Part shown: piece after piece, positions 1-13,115 of the stretch
How positions within the stretch are numbered: the stretch's first letter is position 1
How the letters are laid out: each line of letters starts with the position of its first letter
NCBI GenBank assembly: GCA_949752735.1
Contig: OX457044.1
Coordinates: 12,075,294 to 12,139,293 of the forward strand
Direction: 5' to 3'
Source: Lumbricus terrestris
Lineage: Eukaryota > Annelida > Clitellata > Crassiclitellata > Lumbricidae
DNA: 64,000 bases
The notes under the pieces: generated by a model
What the model saw: the letters and a program-made list of their open reading frames with translations, nothing else
Databases searched by the model: none
What the model was told of the DNA's origin: nothing
Program-made: the position numbers and the translations under genes

Positions 1-315
1 ATTCCCACGGGGCGCATTATGAAGAAACGACTGTTGATCGGTCATAGACGGTCCCAGGCGATCGACCGCCCCAACCCCCTCTGACTGCAAGAGCAAAGCC
101 ATTAAGTCAGCAGGGTATGTCTGTCTGATTCTAAAAATAGTCTGATTTGCCTTGAACCTCTTCTCATCTCTCTCATCAAATACCTTTATAGATTGCCATT
201 GCTACGATTGTATAAATAAAACTTTTTAAATGCGTTTCTCGCACTATGTAAAACATCACTACCAGTCTACCAGAGTCTTCCAAAAATAGATCGCATCAAG
301 GTCGAGACACTAAAT
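1..315. other. Leading non-coding stretch
   Basis: I see no gene, structured repeat or transposon terminus here. The sequence is of mixed composition and runs into a TCTG/ATCC simple-repeat tract. Confidence 0.5.
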
Positions 316-547
316 ATGTATCAATTTGTCTATCTGTCTGTCTGTCGATCGATCGATCCAATCATCCATCCCTCCATCTGTCCTTCTATTCATCCATTCT
401 ATCCATCCATCCATCCATCCATCCATCTCTCTTTCTCTCTGTGTGTCTGCCTAACGGAATCTCTATTTGTCTGTCACTGTCTCTTTCTGTTTGTCTGTCT
501 GTCTGTCTTTCTGTATCTCTGTATGTTTGTCATCCTGCCTGTCTGTA
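316..547. repeat. TCTG and ATCC simple-repeat tract
   Basis: Interrupted runs of (TCTG)n and (ATCC)n. The ORFs that cross it are low-complexity Ser/Ile/Cys/Leu strings and are not genes. The tract resumes after the hAT-like element at 556-2063, so that element appears to have landed inside it. Confidence 0.85.
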
Positions 548-555
548 CAGACTAT

Positions 556-1316
556 CAGTGTTTAATCTAGACGTCTCTGGGGGGAAGTCCCACCCCAGGA
601 TTGACATTTCGCCCCCAGAAAAATTTGACGAAATGATATTGGTTTTTAGTTACTGTTTTAATCATTTTTTCTAAATGAAGTATTATAATATAAGCGATAT
701 TATTTATTTTTATATGAATATAATGACATTATTTACTACTATAATAATTAGCCTATATGATACTATCATGTTGCAATGAGTATAACTTACTGTATATATT
801 TGTATAAACACTATTTTTTCCTAACTAAAAACAGAGATGACATCCCCTCCAGAAAAATTTGTCAAAATGATAATAGTTTTTGGTTGCTATTTAGTATTTA
901 CATCATTGCATTACATGAACTGTTATAATAATATACCTTAACATTATATACTACTATGTGGGTGTAGTAATTATTTACTATTACAATATATGACACAATC
1001 CTGCTAAAAATTGATTATAACTTACTGTTAATATTATGTACACATACTATTTTTGTACAACTTAATGGCTTCTCTCCAGTGCTATCCTTCGAACTATAAA
1101 CTGTCAAATTTCAAAATGTTTTGGTCCTATTATTTTGAACACCTAATAAAACAACATCATTACTACACATGGCTTCTCGATTTTGATACCAGTCTTATTA
1201 GTTCTTGGTTGATTTGTGTACCATATGATTTGGGAAAGTGTATATTGGTCAGCAATTTAGGACCATATTGGAAAACTGGAATAAGCCTATTATAGTGCTG
1301 AAAAGTCAGCTTATAC

Positions 1317-1383
<67 letters not shown>

Positions 1384-2063
1384 GTAAATTTGTAGTGCGC
1401 GCAAAGTCACACCGAAATATGAATCTGAGGCACTGATAGTCAGCCGCCAGAGGAAAATGCAGTCAGAGGTCTTACTTACGATCTTACGTCAGACTTACGT
1501 CTGCAGTTATTCATTGGAATAACCCAGCAACAGCAGAACTGAGCTGCTGAACTCGATACATAAAGATATTTTTATTCTAATTTTAATTATTTAATATATA
1601 TATATCATTATCATATATATTGAAATCCTAAATGGTGCCATTGCAATGTGGAAATTAAAAAAATTCTAATGGGCCACTGAAAAAAATACAGCTATGTTGT
1701 TAAGATGACACCTTAAAATACTGCCATTGCAATGTGGAAATTTAAAAAGTTTCTAATGGGTCACTGGAAAAGTACAGCTATTTTGTTAAGATGAGACCTA
1801 AAAATGCTCCCATTGCAGTTTGGAAATTCAAAAAGTTTCTAATGGGTCACTGAAAAAGAACAGCTATGTTGTTAAGAAGACACCTTAAAATACTGCCATT
1901 GCAATGTGGAAATTCAAAAAGTTTTTGATGGGGAGGGCATATCCCCTCCCCATCCCCCTCCCGGTCTCGGCGCTACGCGCATCACGAGATGCGTTCAATT
2001 GTCTCCCCCCCCCCAGAAACCTCAATATGCCCCCCCAGACGAGGGGGACTAGATTAAACACTG
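556..2063. mobile_element. Non-autonomous hAT-like transposon (copy A)
   Basis: The ends form an inverted repeat: 556 begins CAGTGTTTAATCTAG and its exact reverse complement ends at 2063. ACAGACTAT flanks both sides (547-555 and 2064-2072). This is nine identical bases, where hAT enzymes normally duplicate eight, so one base may match by chance. G-rich and C-rich runs lie just inside the ends. No transposase ORF is present. Internal sequence around 1085-1200 resembles the larger hAT copies at 13773-16534 and 60522-62742, so this looks like an older relative of the same group. Confidence 0.75.
1318..1381. repeat. (TTA)n microsatellite
   Basis: Uninterrupted TTA triplets inside the hAT-like element A. 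Confidence 0.9.
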
Positions 2064-2072
2064 ACAGACTAT

Positions 2073-2623
2073 GTCTTTCTGTACGTATCTCTCTTTGTTT
2101 TCTCTCTGTCTGCATGCATCTATGCCTGTATGTGCAGTGTGTTCTGTCTGCTCTGTCTGTCTGTTTGTTCTGTCTGTCTGTCTATTCGTCTTTCTATCTC
2201 TTATCCTGCTGTTTTTCTTGAGATCACTGTTTACCCAGGATAATTTTTCTTCTGATCATGTTTTCCTATGGTCCTTTTTTATTTTCTCTAGTCTAGATAT
2301 GAACTTTTTTGTTGAAAAACATAAATTTGTTCGCCCATCGGTTTTATTGCAGTAGGCCCAACAATCAATTTTGTGTTCTATAAGGCTATTGTTTAGTGAG
2401 ATTCAAATTCTGTTGTCGCTCACTGATTGCACAGGCCTAGGCTATAGCCTATGTCTTGCAGAGGCGGTGTCTCTCATGCAGTTGAATTAGACATTTGAAA
2501 TGAACTATATATATATAGTTCAAGCTCGTACTGGATAATGAAGTGGTGTTTTTTCACTGGTGAATGTGCAAAAGTATCGTAGTTTAAATTGCATGCTTAA
2601 ATGTTTAAAGTTGAATATATAGG

Positions 2624-2658
<35 letters not shown>

Positions 2659-2860
2659 GCTAGGCCTACGTGATTGGGGAACGGCGATCGACGGCCTCGT
2701 AAGACGCTATAATTATTAGAAAATCTTTTCATGAATGAATAATATTGGAACGAAAATTAACTCAATTACAATTACAAAGAATATTTATTGTTAAACATTA
2801 ATACCGAGAGTTTGGCTTTTCGAAATGAATAAATACTACTTACTTACTTACATTTGTCCG
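2073..2860. other. Non-coding stretch with TCTG and TA repeats
   Basis: The TCTG tract continues to about 2200. A (TA)n run lies near 2627-2655 and a TAGGCCTA palindrome follows at 2661. No gene is seen. Confidence 0.6.
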
Positions 2861-2867
2861 CATTCTT

Positions 2868-3000
2868 CAATCAGCATTTTACCCACCGATATGCTGATTT
2901 GGCTGGTAGGTAAAATGCTGACCAGTCAGCATTGGCTAATCAGCATTTTACCCCCGGCCGATCAGCAAATCAGCAATCAGCAAATCAGCATTTTACCCGT
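2868..3000. repeat. Cluster of direct and inverted CAGCATTTTACCC units
   Basis: The 13-mer CAGCATTTTACCC occurs three times on the + strand (near 2872, 2940 and 2987). A reverse copy, GGTAAAATGCTGA, lies near 2908. Short ATCAGCAAATCAGC repeats lie between them. The arrangement resembles the end of a foldback element. It abuts the decayed LINE that follows. Confidence 0.6.
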
Positions 3001-3760
3001 GCCCTCCAAATCCTGAGTAATCGTACTTCGCCAGGTCTTCCTGGGTCTTCCTCGCCCTGTTCCCCATCGGATCCAGACGGACTCCAATCAAATGCCTGTT
3101 TCAGTGTTCCCTCTTCAGATCTATGTAGGTGACCCAACCAACGTAAGCGCGCCTTCTTCAGCATGTCTTCTAATGTCTCCATGGATGTTCTTTTTCTTAC
3201 CTCCTCATTTCTTATCCAAATGATTTTCAATATCCTTCTCTGCCATCGATGATGTGCCGCCTCCAGTTTCTTCGTGTGTGCTTTAGTCATAGACCATGTC
3301 TCTTCCCCCCCCCCCCCCCGTACATCAACGTTGTCAACACCAAAGCTCTGCACAATCTTAATTGTCTTTGTTACTAAACTGAGTTCTTTGTTCTTCCAGA
3401 TATTGTTCAATCTTCCGAATGTGGCATTGGCTTTTCCTAATCTGCTTCCAATCATCTTATCACAGCTACCATTGTTTGCAATTACACTCCTCAGGTAGCA
3501 GAAATGTTTCACCTACTCCAGAACATCCTCTCCAACTTTGATGTTCTCCGTCGTTGTCCACTTCTCTATTTTTATGACCTTTGTTTTTGTGGTATTGATC
3601 CTCAGTCCGACCAAACCCGCCTCTCTCTCCACACTGTCTGTACGTGAGTTTTCGCATTTCTTCCCAAGACTCGCTATGTCGTCTGCAAAGTCTAAGTCCG
3701 TCAGCTTTTCAGCTCCTTTCCACTCCTGCAGGCCCCATTTTCCCTCATTCTAGACTGGAT
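2990..3760 (-). pseudogene. Decayed non-LTR retrotransposon reverse transcriptase, C-terminal part (RTE-like)
   Basis: Minus-strand translation across several frames gives the palm motif FADD (codons at 3679-3690). It is followed by a GLRINTTKTK-type segment and a C-terminal region with KANATFGRLNNIWKNK, KLEAAHHRWQRRILKI and ARLRWLGHLHR. These are characteristic of the endonuclease-reverse transcriptase LINEs (RTE-like) common in invertebrates. At least two frameshifts and a poly-C insertion near 3306 break the frame, so it is dead. The N-terminal endonuclease and the front of the RT are missing. The exact clade is inferred from motif style only. Confidence 0.8.
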
Positions 3761-4034
3761 GCTACAAGCTCCCTCTGTGATTGCTCTTGGCCTGCGCCTC
3801 TCAGACGACGAAATCGTTGGGAGACGTCACTATTTGAACCTCATAATAATATGCCATCACTGCCGAGAGAAAGTCAGCGCAATAATTAAGAGAGGTGAAT
3901 TTACTGGTTTGCAGAGGAGGCAGCGGAAAACATCGAAGACATATAGGCCTATACTACAAAATTAAATGACGTAAATCAGTCTGCAGGGATTATGGATCGG
4001 GAGGTGAGTATACAGCCTAACTGTACTGTCTTAA

Positions 4035-4290
4035 TTCAATTCAATTCAATAACCATGGGCACAGTGCCCGTAGGAGTCCGATGCCCTCCTCATAATGTCT
4101 CTCCATTCCATTCTGTTCTGAGCTGCACGATACAAATTCTGCAAATCTGTTGTACACCACTTTTCAATGTCATCTGTCCATTCTTTATGCGGCCTGCCTC
4201 TTCTGTTCTTGCCTTCCATTATCCCAAATATCAGGGTCTTGATCTTTCTGTCATCTTTCTTTCGGTAGCCGACTTGACGATCCAACCCCG
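4035..4290 (-). pseudogene. LINE C-terminal fragment with TTCAA tail
   Basis: The minus-strand ORF (4046-4285) contains DDRKIKTLIFGIMEGKNRRG, then RPHKEWTDDI and EWRDIMRRASD, ending CAHGY and stop. This is the usual C-terminus of an RTE-type LINE polyprotein. On the minus strand the stop is followed directly by short ATTGA units (TTCAA on + at about 4035-4052), the expected 3' tail. It is separate from the fragment at 2990-3760 and belongs to a different subfamily. It is 5'-truncated and non-functional. Confidence 0.75.
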
Positions 4291-5374
<1,084 letters not shown>

Positions 5375-5559
5375 CCACAGTTTTGAGAGGCCGTACTTCT
5401 GGGGCTCCACTTCGAGATTTCGTATCCATTCGCTATCATCCAATCCAGCATCATCTGTCGTGGCCCTCCTCTTGCTCGCTTAATTCCATTCGTTTTTTTC
5501 TTCGATGATCGTTCTTAGCAGTGAGTCTGCCATGTGCACATCCGTCCTACCCACTTCCT

Positions 5560-5713
5560 TTGTCTCTCTCTCTCTTGTACGGCCTTGCTACACTCTATCA
5601 GGGCTCTTTCTTCTCCGATCATTCTGATCATTCTCTCTCTCTCTCTCTCCCTCTCTCTCCCCCCTCTCTCTCTCGTTCTCTCTCTCTCCCTCTCTCCCTC
5701 TCTCCCTCTCTCT

Positions 5714-5770
<57 letters not shown>
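5560..5770. repeat. Pyrimidine (TC)n tract
   Basis: Interrupted (CT)n with CCCTCT and poly-C variants. The long Arg/Glu and Ser/Leu ORFs are artefacts of the dinucleotide. Confidence 0.9.
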
Positions 5771-5774
<4 letters not shown>

Positions 5775-6009
5775 CATCAGCCACGCAAACCGGTCTATGC
5801 AAATGTCTAATTACAATAACTAATGATGATTCGGCTCTACCGTAGCGCATCTCCCTCTCTAGATCTAGCCTCGAAATGAGAAGGACGGCAGAAGGTCATG
5901 ACCTCTGAATCCGTCCCACCGACCGTCAGCTGCACAGATTGATCGCCTGTCGCATTGTTCAGTCAATGATGGACGAACTAATAAATATTATGTCGTCGGG
6001 ATTCAGAGT

Positions 6010-6380
6010 TCACTGACTTAAGCAGCTTCCTCGGCCTCGTCCTCCTCCACCTCTCCTCTTTCTCCTCCTCCTTTTCTCTTCCTCCTCCTCTTTCTCCTCC
6101 TCTTCTTTCTCCTCCTCCTCTTTCTCCTCCCCTCCCCCTCCGCCGATTCCTCCTTAAAAGCTGCTCATCCTGCCGATGACGGCGACGACCCTTTGCCCTT
6201 CAAACACTCAAAGTCATCAACGTCAATCACACGATTGATCCACATAATAATAATGATAATGATATGCATAATGATATGCATAATGAGAAAGATTTATCAG
6301 CCAATGGGACTAATAAAGCAATGCCTGTTGACGGTCAGTTCGACGAAGACGGCTTTGTAGGGCTATAAATAATGCACTCA

Positions 6381-6450
<70 letters not shown>

Positions 6451-6480
6451 CTCGTCCTTCCTTCCCCTTCTCTCTGCCTC
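6010..6480. repeat. TCC/CTT-rich tract followed by (CT)n
   Basis: A polypyrimidine stretch of TCCTCC/TTCTCC units at about 6030-6150. Mixed sequence follows, then a clean (CT)n array at about 6386-6450. No gene is seen. Confidence 0.85.
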
Positions 6481-6499
6481 TGTCTCTGCCTGTCTGTCT

Positions 6500-6755
6500 G
6501 TCTATCTGTGTCGTTCCGAAGACCAACTCACCTGAGCCTCCCCTTCCCATCCCCACAGAGTCCACCAGGGCCCATGACAGGCCTCCACCATCGTAGCTAC
6601 CTCTGCCCCGTCGTCGCTGCCTCTGCCGAAGGTGCTTCAGCGTTGGTCGATATATACAGCAGCTATATTATTATTATCATTATTAGGCCTAGTATTATTA
6701 TTATCAGTTCTTATCATTCAAGCGTTGCTGCTGCGCTGCCCTTAGGCGAACTGTC

Positions 6756-6815
<60 letters not shown>

Positions 6816-7270
6816 GCACACACGCACGCACACACACACACGCACGCACGCACACACACACACATATGTATGTGAATATATATAATACATACACGCATAC
6901 ATGTGTATATACAATTATACATATGTGTATAATATACATGTTACAATAAACATTATATTCTGAGAGAACCTACATGTAGGCCTATAGTTTTGTGCGTATA
7001 CATTCAAACTATATGACGCATAAGTGAATGCATGTTTATACATAAATACCTGTTCAGTGTTCACTCATCTTATTGTGAATAATTCCATATATATATTATA
7101 TATTATATATATATACCATGTATATATATACCATGTATATATATATATCATGCTTGCATGTGATTGGCTCCTGCGCGATACTATGAAACGAGTGGTCGTG
7201 GTCCGATTAACAGGATCTGTCTCTGTGTCTTTCTCCGTCCTATGTCTCTCTATGTCTCTCTTTTTTCTCT
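6500..7270. other. Non-coding upstream flank with (CA)n and (TA)n
   Basis: Contains (CA)n with CGCA variants at about 6762-6864 and TA-rich DNA at about 7085-7150. It lies upstream of the small gene that starts at 7564. I could not identify a TATA box or another promoter element with confidence. Confidence 0.6.
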
Positions 7271-7274
7271 CCTT

Positions 7275-7275
<1 letters not shown>

Positions 7276-7349
<74 letters not shown>
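7276..7349. repeat. (CT)n microsatellite
   Basis: Poly-C followed by an uninterrupted CT run, about 215 bp upstream of the small gene's start codon. Confidence 0.95.
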
Positions 7350-7352
<3 letters not shown>

Positions 7353-7563
7353 TACTATGAAGAAAGGCGAACGTCGTCATCGTCTGCATTCATTTCGTCT
7401 TCGTATCGAACGACTACGGTCAGACTTCTTTCTGATCAGTTGAGTTGCGATCGATCATCGATCAATAGATCATCAGAACCAACGACACACACCGACACCG
7501 ACACCGACACACACCGTTGAACGACGACGACAACTATACTGTGGTGAAAAGAGAAGAATCAAG

Positions 7564-7639
7564 ATGACTTCGATGATGAATATCTACCTGTTCGCAATTG
7601 TCTGCCATCTGATGGCATTGTGCGTTACAGCTCAGGAAA
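7564..7639 (+). CDS. Exon 1 of small single-pass membrane protein (signal peptide exon)
   Basis: Twenty-five codons plus one base, beginning at an ATG with A at -3. The peptide MTSMMNIYLFAIVCHLMALC followed by VTAQE is a typical secretory signal: hydrophobic core at residues 6-21 and an A-x-A-like cleavage region before Gln24. The exon ends at a strong donor, AAA|GTAAGT at 7640, in phase 1. The matching phase-1 acceptor is at 19133, which gives a 70-residue predicted product. I do not recognise the family. Phase-1 exons in the 11.5 kb intron could have been missed, in which case the real protein would have a longer ectodomain. Confidence 0.6.
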
Positions 7640-9091
7640 GTAAGTACAATATCCTCATTTAATGCCTTCTATATATTCATTCTCGATCATTTTCATCTGA
7701 AGGATTTCGAAAGGGAAGATCGAGGTCAAGAAACCGGTCGCAGTTCCACAGTTTCGAAGAATCTCTTTCAAATTCAATCAAATGGCGCGACGCAAAGCGC
7801 GACGGAATTTTCCGGCTTAATTGGTTTTGTTAATCATTTTATGATTTCAGACTTCGGCGATTATTGGTCTCCGCATTGAATCCTACAACTATTGATATTG
7901 CAATTGTTGACGAGAAAATCAAAGCTTCAATCGATGATTGGCATAAGTTAAATGGGTTTGTAAGGCGAATGCATTTGACTCTAACCAGTCTGATGCATTC
8001 TATTGCATTCTATGCATCAGATGATCAGACTGTTCCTTGCAATGGTCATTCCTTGTCAATGCAGAATATCAATGCAGACAGTAATATCCGAGGAAACGCG
8101 TTTAGATAGCGTGTATGCATACTTGACTTTCAAACTGACCTTCACTGCTTATAGGCTTTCAACAGAGAACAGAATTTTGTCACATATGTCATTACGAAGT
8201 TGGCAAGGGCCAAGCACAATTGTGGCCTAGAATATTATTGTAGTCCATGCTTTCTGTCTTGCTTATTATGAATTGAATCAACTGTTAAACATATTTTAAG
8301 CAAGTGTCTGCAGTAAGAGAAAACCAGTTAGGCCTAATCATTCGTGTGTTATTTAAAGTTACAAATTCAAATCGGTCCTGTTGCAAACTCTTTCGTCTAT
8401 GTAGTCATCGTTGGATTTAATGAGGCACTCCAGTTCATTATGCAGAATTTTACAATTATAATGCGATCTCTCATCTGCATTGATTTCACAAGACAGGTCT
8501 AGAAATTGAACCCGATCGAGTCTCAAAGGTGAATGGCCGACGCGTTGTTAACTGCTCGGCAGTTACTGTGTCATTATCACTCTGTTATGATGTTATGATG
8601 ACACGTTTAGAATTGAGAGATTTCTAATGAAATATTTATATACTCAGTCGAGATTAGAAGTTGATGTCTTGTGCAGATAGTCACCTTGAAACTGAAGGTC
8701 AGAAGTTCAGAACACAGAATTGTGTGCCATGCGAACTATTTGGTTCATAAATTTTTTAAAAATCATTTGATATTTAGATCTAATGGCTTAACAACTGGTA
8801 GGAATAAGGCAGGACCAAGAAGAAACCCTATCAGAACATCAACATACAAATAACAAGTTTTAAAGTCGTCCGAAACCTGAAACAGTAGGCCTAGACCCTA
8901 GACAAGCTCTGTAGGCCTATGCACCGAAGAATATTTGATGAGGCCGCTATAGATGACTGCATGCATATTTACCAACTAGTTTTTGCAAAATTAATCTGAA
9001 TTTTCGTATTGCACAACAACTCTGCGATTTTCACTTCTGCACAACAAGTATATGTAGGCCTACATAGTTAGCGGTATAACGTGGGATATAA

Positions 9092-9738
9092 AACATTAAC
9101 CCCGGACAAACCGAAAACCATATGCAGGAGATTTCGGCCGAATGGCTAAAAAAAGGTCGTCAGAAATTTTGGCGGCTGCAAAGATTATGGAAAATTTTCC
9201 TGAGATTTCGGCCAAATGACTAAAAAGTCGTGAGAAATTTTGGCGGCTGGAAATGGAAAATTTCCTCCGCGGGAATTCAGTCACCCCCCAACTGAAATCC
9301 TGGTGCCGCCACTCATTGAAATACAAAAGATTATTAATTCAACTTCTATTTAGATAAAAATTATTTTCATCAATCCAGCTTCCATGAAGCAAAAATTCGT
9401 TTCATTGGTCCAGATTCTATTTAAACAGCATCAATTGTTTTTACTCAATCAAACTTCCATAGAGATAACAATTACTTTTCATCAATCCAACATCAATTTA
9501 AGCAAGAACATTTTCATCAATCCAACTTGTTTACGACCAACAGATGTATTTTGAACTTAAGAGCACCTTTCGGAAGACTTATAGGCCTACGCCATTTATG
9601 TTCTAGGTCTACCTGTTTTGGGTAGCCGGACATTTACCACCCCCCGGACATATTCCCCTGCTCTTCTGTCCTACCCTGCATGGGGAATTTTGTCCGGAGG
9701 GGTTTTGTCCTGTGGTTGTCCGGGGTGGGGTTAATGTC
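9092..9738. mobile_element. Decayed TIR element or hAT fragment
   Basis: ACATTAACCCCGGACAAAC at about 9093 is matched in reverse near 9715-9734 (TTGTCCGGGG...GGTTAATGT), suggesting worn inverted ends. Inside, TGGTGCCGCCACTC at about 9301-9314 resembles the hAT terminus GTGGCGGCACCAG in reverse. The internal text (GGCTAAAAAAAGGTCGTCAG, repeated) is similar to the small hAT element at 46691-47074. No clear duplication was found. Confidence 0.4.
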
Positions 9739-9920
9739 CGTTCCCCATTACAAGATGCACAGGCTTAACACTTCAGTCTCCTAGAACGTTTTACTGTCTG
9801 TCATATGACCATGCAGATCATCGTCTTAAATAGCCTCAGATTTATTGCATTTAGGCCTAATCGCTTCTGCCAGAGACGTCTATATATTTAAAACATTTCT
9901 CGTATACCTAACAGAGCATT

Positions 9921-10248
9921 ATTTAGCTGTGCTATAGTGATACCAAAGCATCTATAGTTTTATTTAGCTGTGCTATAGTGATACCAAAGCATCTATAGTT
10001 TTATTTAGCTGTGCTATAATGATACCAAATCATCTATAGTTTTATTTAGCTGTGCTATATTGATACCAAAGCATCTATAGTTTTATTTAGCTGTGCTATA
10101 ATGCTACCAAAGCATCTATAGTTTTATTTAGCTGTGCTATAATGCTACCAAAGCATCTATAGTTTTATTTAGCTGTGCTATAATGATACCAAAGCATCTA
10201 TAGATAGTTTTATTTAGCTGTGCTATAATGATGCTAAAGCATCTATAG
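9921..10248. repeat. 41-bp minisatellite, about 8 copies
   Basis: The unit contains TAGCTGTGCTATAATGATAC and CAAAGCATCTATAGTTTTAT. Copies differ at a few positions (GTGATACC, ATGCTACC), and one unit has a 4-base ATAG insertion. The intact repeat and lack of unique spacers exclude a CRISPR array. Confidence 0.9.
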
Positions 10249-11476
10249 CGGAAGTTTCAAATCTTCGTCAATTTATCTCATAGCAGCGCTCAGCTTTCGT
10301 TCAAAATAGTCTAACATTATTTTTAGATGATTACGGCCAGAGCATAATAATGATCAGCATAAAGAAACTGTCATTGCTAAAAGCATAATTTATGTAGGTC
10401 TATTGCTACATTTTCCTGCATCTATCTCGTATGGAATACGATTGTGGATTTGTAAGGAGTTTAAGGCTTACTAGGCTAATAATTGATGTTTCATTGCATA
10501 ATGGATTCGAGTACATACAGGCAAGTTGCATACTAGGTTAACTAGTATGTAACAATCTCTAGAAGGAGGGCTACAAAATAATATATTCAGGTATAAGCCT
10601 ACTCAGAGCCTTCTATTACAGCAATAGAAGGCTCTGTATCTACTTGCCTACAATTAAGTTGCATATGGTTCACGCATCATGTGTGGCTTCAGTTTCTTTT
10701 GACGCTTGAGTAAATATTGTAAATATTGTTAACATATCTCAAATACAAAACTCTCTAGGTAGGTCTATAGAGAGAGATTCTGTTGTGACATTTCTACAGA
10801 AAGGAGATCGTGTAGACTGTACGAACAAACACAATGGTTTGCACAAATGCAGAACTAAATATTAGCATACGGACTTTTAAGTGTGCAGTGTGTACGCAAA
10901 ATATAGGCCAAATGCAGCACCTAAGGCAAATGCCTTTCAGCTGATTTTCGTGCCTATACGACCAGTAGGCTGACTATAGAGCTGACTTAGACCTGCAGTC
11001 CTGCACAGACCATGCTATGCCTGCTGTTTGCGCCCTTTGAGTCAGTGGCTATTATTCTATTCTCTCTATGAGGCTACAGCTCACCTTCACTATGGGGCAA
11101 CAGTTTATCGTATAGGTTCATTTATAAGAGACTATAGACACGCTCAATTGCTCATGTCGCTGCAGGGCGAACTCCGCCACTGTTTGCACACTGATATTGC
11201 CAGTCCCAAGCCTGGATGAAGGAGGAGGGCGACACTATATTATCATCTTTGATAATTAGTCACAGTGTCGTTAAACAGCAGGAAACAGTCGCTACATGTA
11301 GGGTTAAAGCTCTTCTGCTAAGACTGCTATAGCTGCACTCTGTTTTCGAACAATTTTTAATATGCAACTTTTTCATGGAAACTTTCTGCATGGAAATATT
11401 CTGCGATTTAATTAGAAGTTCTTGTTATTAATTGATGCATTTATTCACAATACACCTCAAATAAAAATGGCTAGAA

Positions 11477-11592
11477 ATGATCAACACAAAGGACACCGGA
11501 CCGGAGCTTGTGTCCGCCATCACGGGTCTGGTCAACGTTCTTTTGGCAGGAAAATGTCCGGCAGAGATGCGCCCAATTCTGTTTGGTGGCAC
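11477..11592 (+). pseudogene. R2-like LINE reverse transcriptase, segment 1 of 3
   Basis: Encodes VNVLLAGKCPAEMRPILFGG, the segment just before the RT fingers in a widespread LINE group whose RT carries a C-terminal restriction-like endonuclease. The reading frame stops abruptly in FGGT, where a hAT element begins. It resumes in the same frame at 13116 after an exact GGTGGCAC duplication. The upstream part of the polyprotein is absent, so this copy is 5'-truncated. Clade assignment (R2 or a related RLE-bearing clade) is from motif memory only. Confidence 0.75.
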
Positions 11593-13115
11593 GAGTAGCG
11601 TAGCTAGGGGGGGGAGGAGGGTACACGTGTCCCCGGGCGCCGAGGGAAGGGGGCGCCAAAATGATGGCTGAAAGTAGCAATTTTGCACTTGTATTTTGGC
11701 TAATTTGTACCATACAAATTTGTAAGATTCAATTTTGGCGCCCCAAAACATCCAGTAAGAATCATATTGCTTACAAACCGCTTGCCAGGCATGATTTTGG
11801 CGCCCCATTGCGCACCAACAGGCGCCCCATACTCATTGTAAATGACCAAGCCACAACGCAGCTGGGGTTGTTAGGCCACACACAGTCTGGCTGCACCCAA
11901 GATATTTCCACTCAGAAATATCCCACCCCAGTTAATGATCCACGCAGTACAAATTTGCGCGGTCAACTGGTTGTGAAGGAATCTTGGGTCAGAATGAATA
12001 ATTATCTGGATTCTGCTGCATCCATTGCCCAGTTCGCCCAATGGCCGAATAGAAGGTGAGTGGGGTTACTGGAGTATGCTGGCTCGGGTAGAGTTAGTAC
12101 CTTTCCATCTGTGGGCTGCTAGTAGATTAGTCTGGCTTGGCTCTTGTCTCTGAAACTGATGCCTGATAGCCGAGGGTCCCAGATGGATATTTGTCTACTT
12201 CATTGGGTCAGGAGGTCAACAGCTCAGGCGTTCTTTCAAGAGGGCATTGTGCTGTCTTGTACTGTTATTTTGTTTGAATTCAAATAATTAGGTCTACTAT
12301 TTAATTTTAAATAATAAATTTATTAGTTTTACGTTATATAACTCAGTACAAAATAATCAACTACCGGTAGCCTACGTATAGCCTACTTATTAAATTTTTA
12401 TTCTTTCATCGACAGCATGCACGCAGGCATAGGCTATGTGTTATGATATATGTAGGCTATGATATATCAATATCATTAATAAATTTCGAATGATAGGGCC
12501 TACTTAGTTTTTAGTTTAATATTATTAAATATTGTATTAAATTAGAAGTCACAAAGGTTATCGGAAAATACAAATGTGCAACAAGAGACGTTTTGTCCCA
12601 GGTGCGGGGTAAAACGTTCCTCTGAACACCTTGTAGGCCTATTTAATTATTTTGTAATGTCATCTTTTGGAATTTTATTAAACACAGTAGTACTGTATTT
12701 AGGATATTCACCACTAGATCTTACAATAATTTCACGCTCGAAACGATATATTAGGCCTACTCACTTTGCAAATTAGAAGGAACAAACCTTTAAAGGGGTG
12801 TTCCCCCACCCCTCTACCCTAATGATGGTAGTGTGGTGGTGATGGTGCAGGACCAGAATCATGATAATTATGTTCGGTTTTCAGTCGAGAGTTCCAATAA
12901 GTGGCAACTGGCTATTAAGTAAGTGAAAGTAAGTGAATGAGGTGAAATTAAAAGGCAAGATAGAATTAAATGAGCAAACTGGCGGAGGTCATTTGGGAGT
13001 TCGTTCTAAAGAATAAAGACAGTAGGCCCTAAAGCAATGTGAAAAAATTTAATAGAGGGGGGGCGCCAATTTTGTAGTTCGTCCCCGGGCGCCAAATATC
13101 CTAGCTTCGCCACTG
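11593..13115. mobile_element. Non-autonomous hAT transposon (copy B)
   Basis: Exact 8-bp duplication GGTGGCAC at 11585-11592 and 13116-13123. The right end reads CCTAGCTTCGCCACTG, the reverse complement of the familiar hAT terminus CAGTGGCGAAGCTAGG. The left end is GAGTAGCGTAGCTAGG, the same terminus with a few changes including the first base. Internal sequence contains repeated GGCGCCCC and CCCCGGGCGCC motifs near both ends. No transposase is encoded. The element splits the R2-like RT frame, which makes it younger than that LINE. Confidence 0.9.

Larger units (their letters stand above)
7640..11476. other. Intron 1 of the small gene, 5' part
   Basis: AT-rich intron sequence. It contains a decayed TIR-like segment (9092-9738), a run of TTTTCATCAATCCA-type degenerate repeats (about 9335-9535), a 41-bp minisatellite (9921-10248) and a 14-bp-arm hairpin at 10604-10636. 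ORFs such as 7864-8109 and 11028-11219 have no recognisable content and no splice support. Confidence 0.55.

Noticed and set aside
5515..5850. Arg/Glu-rich and Ser/Leu-rich ORFs
   Set aside because: They are produced by the (CT)n/(GA)n tract.
9921..10248. CRISPR-like array
   Set aside because: The repeats are contiguous 41-bp units without unique spacers, and the DNA is eukaryotic.
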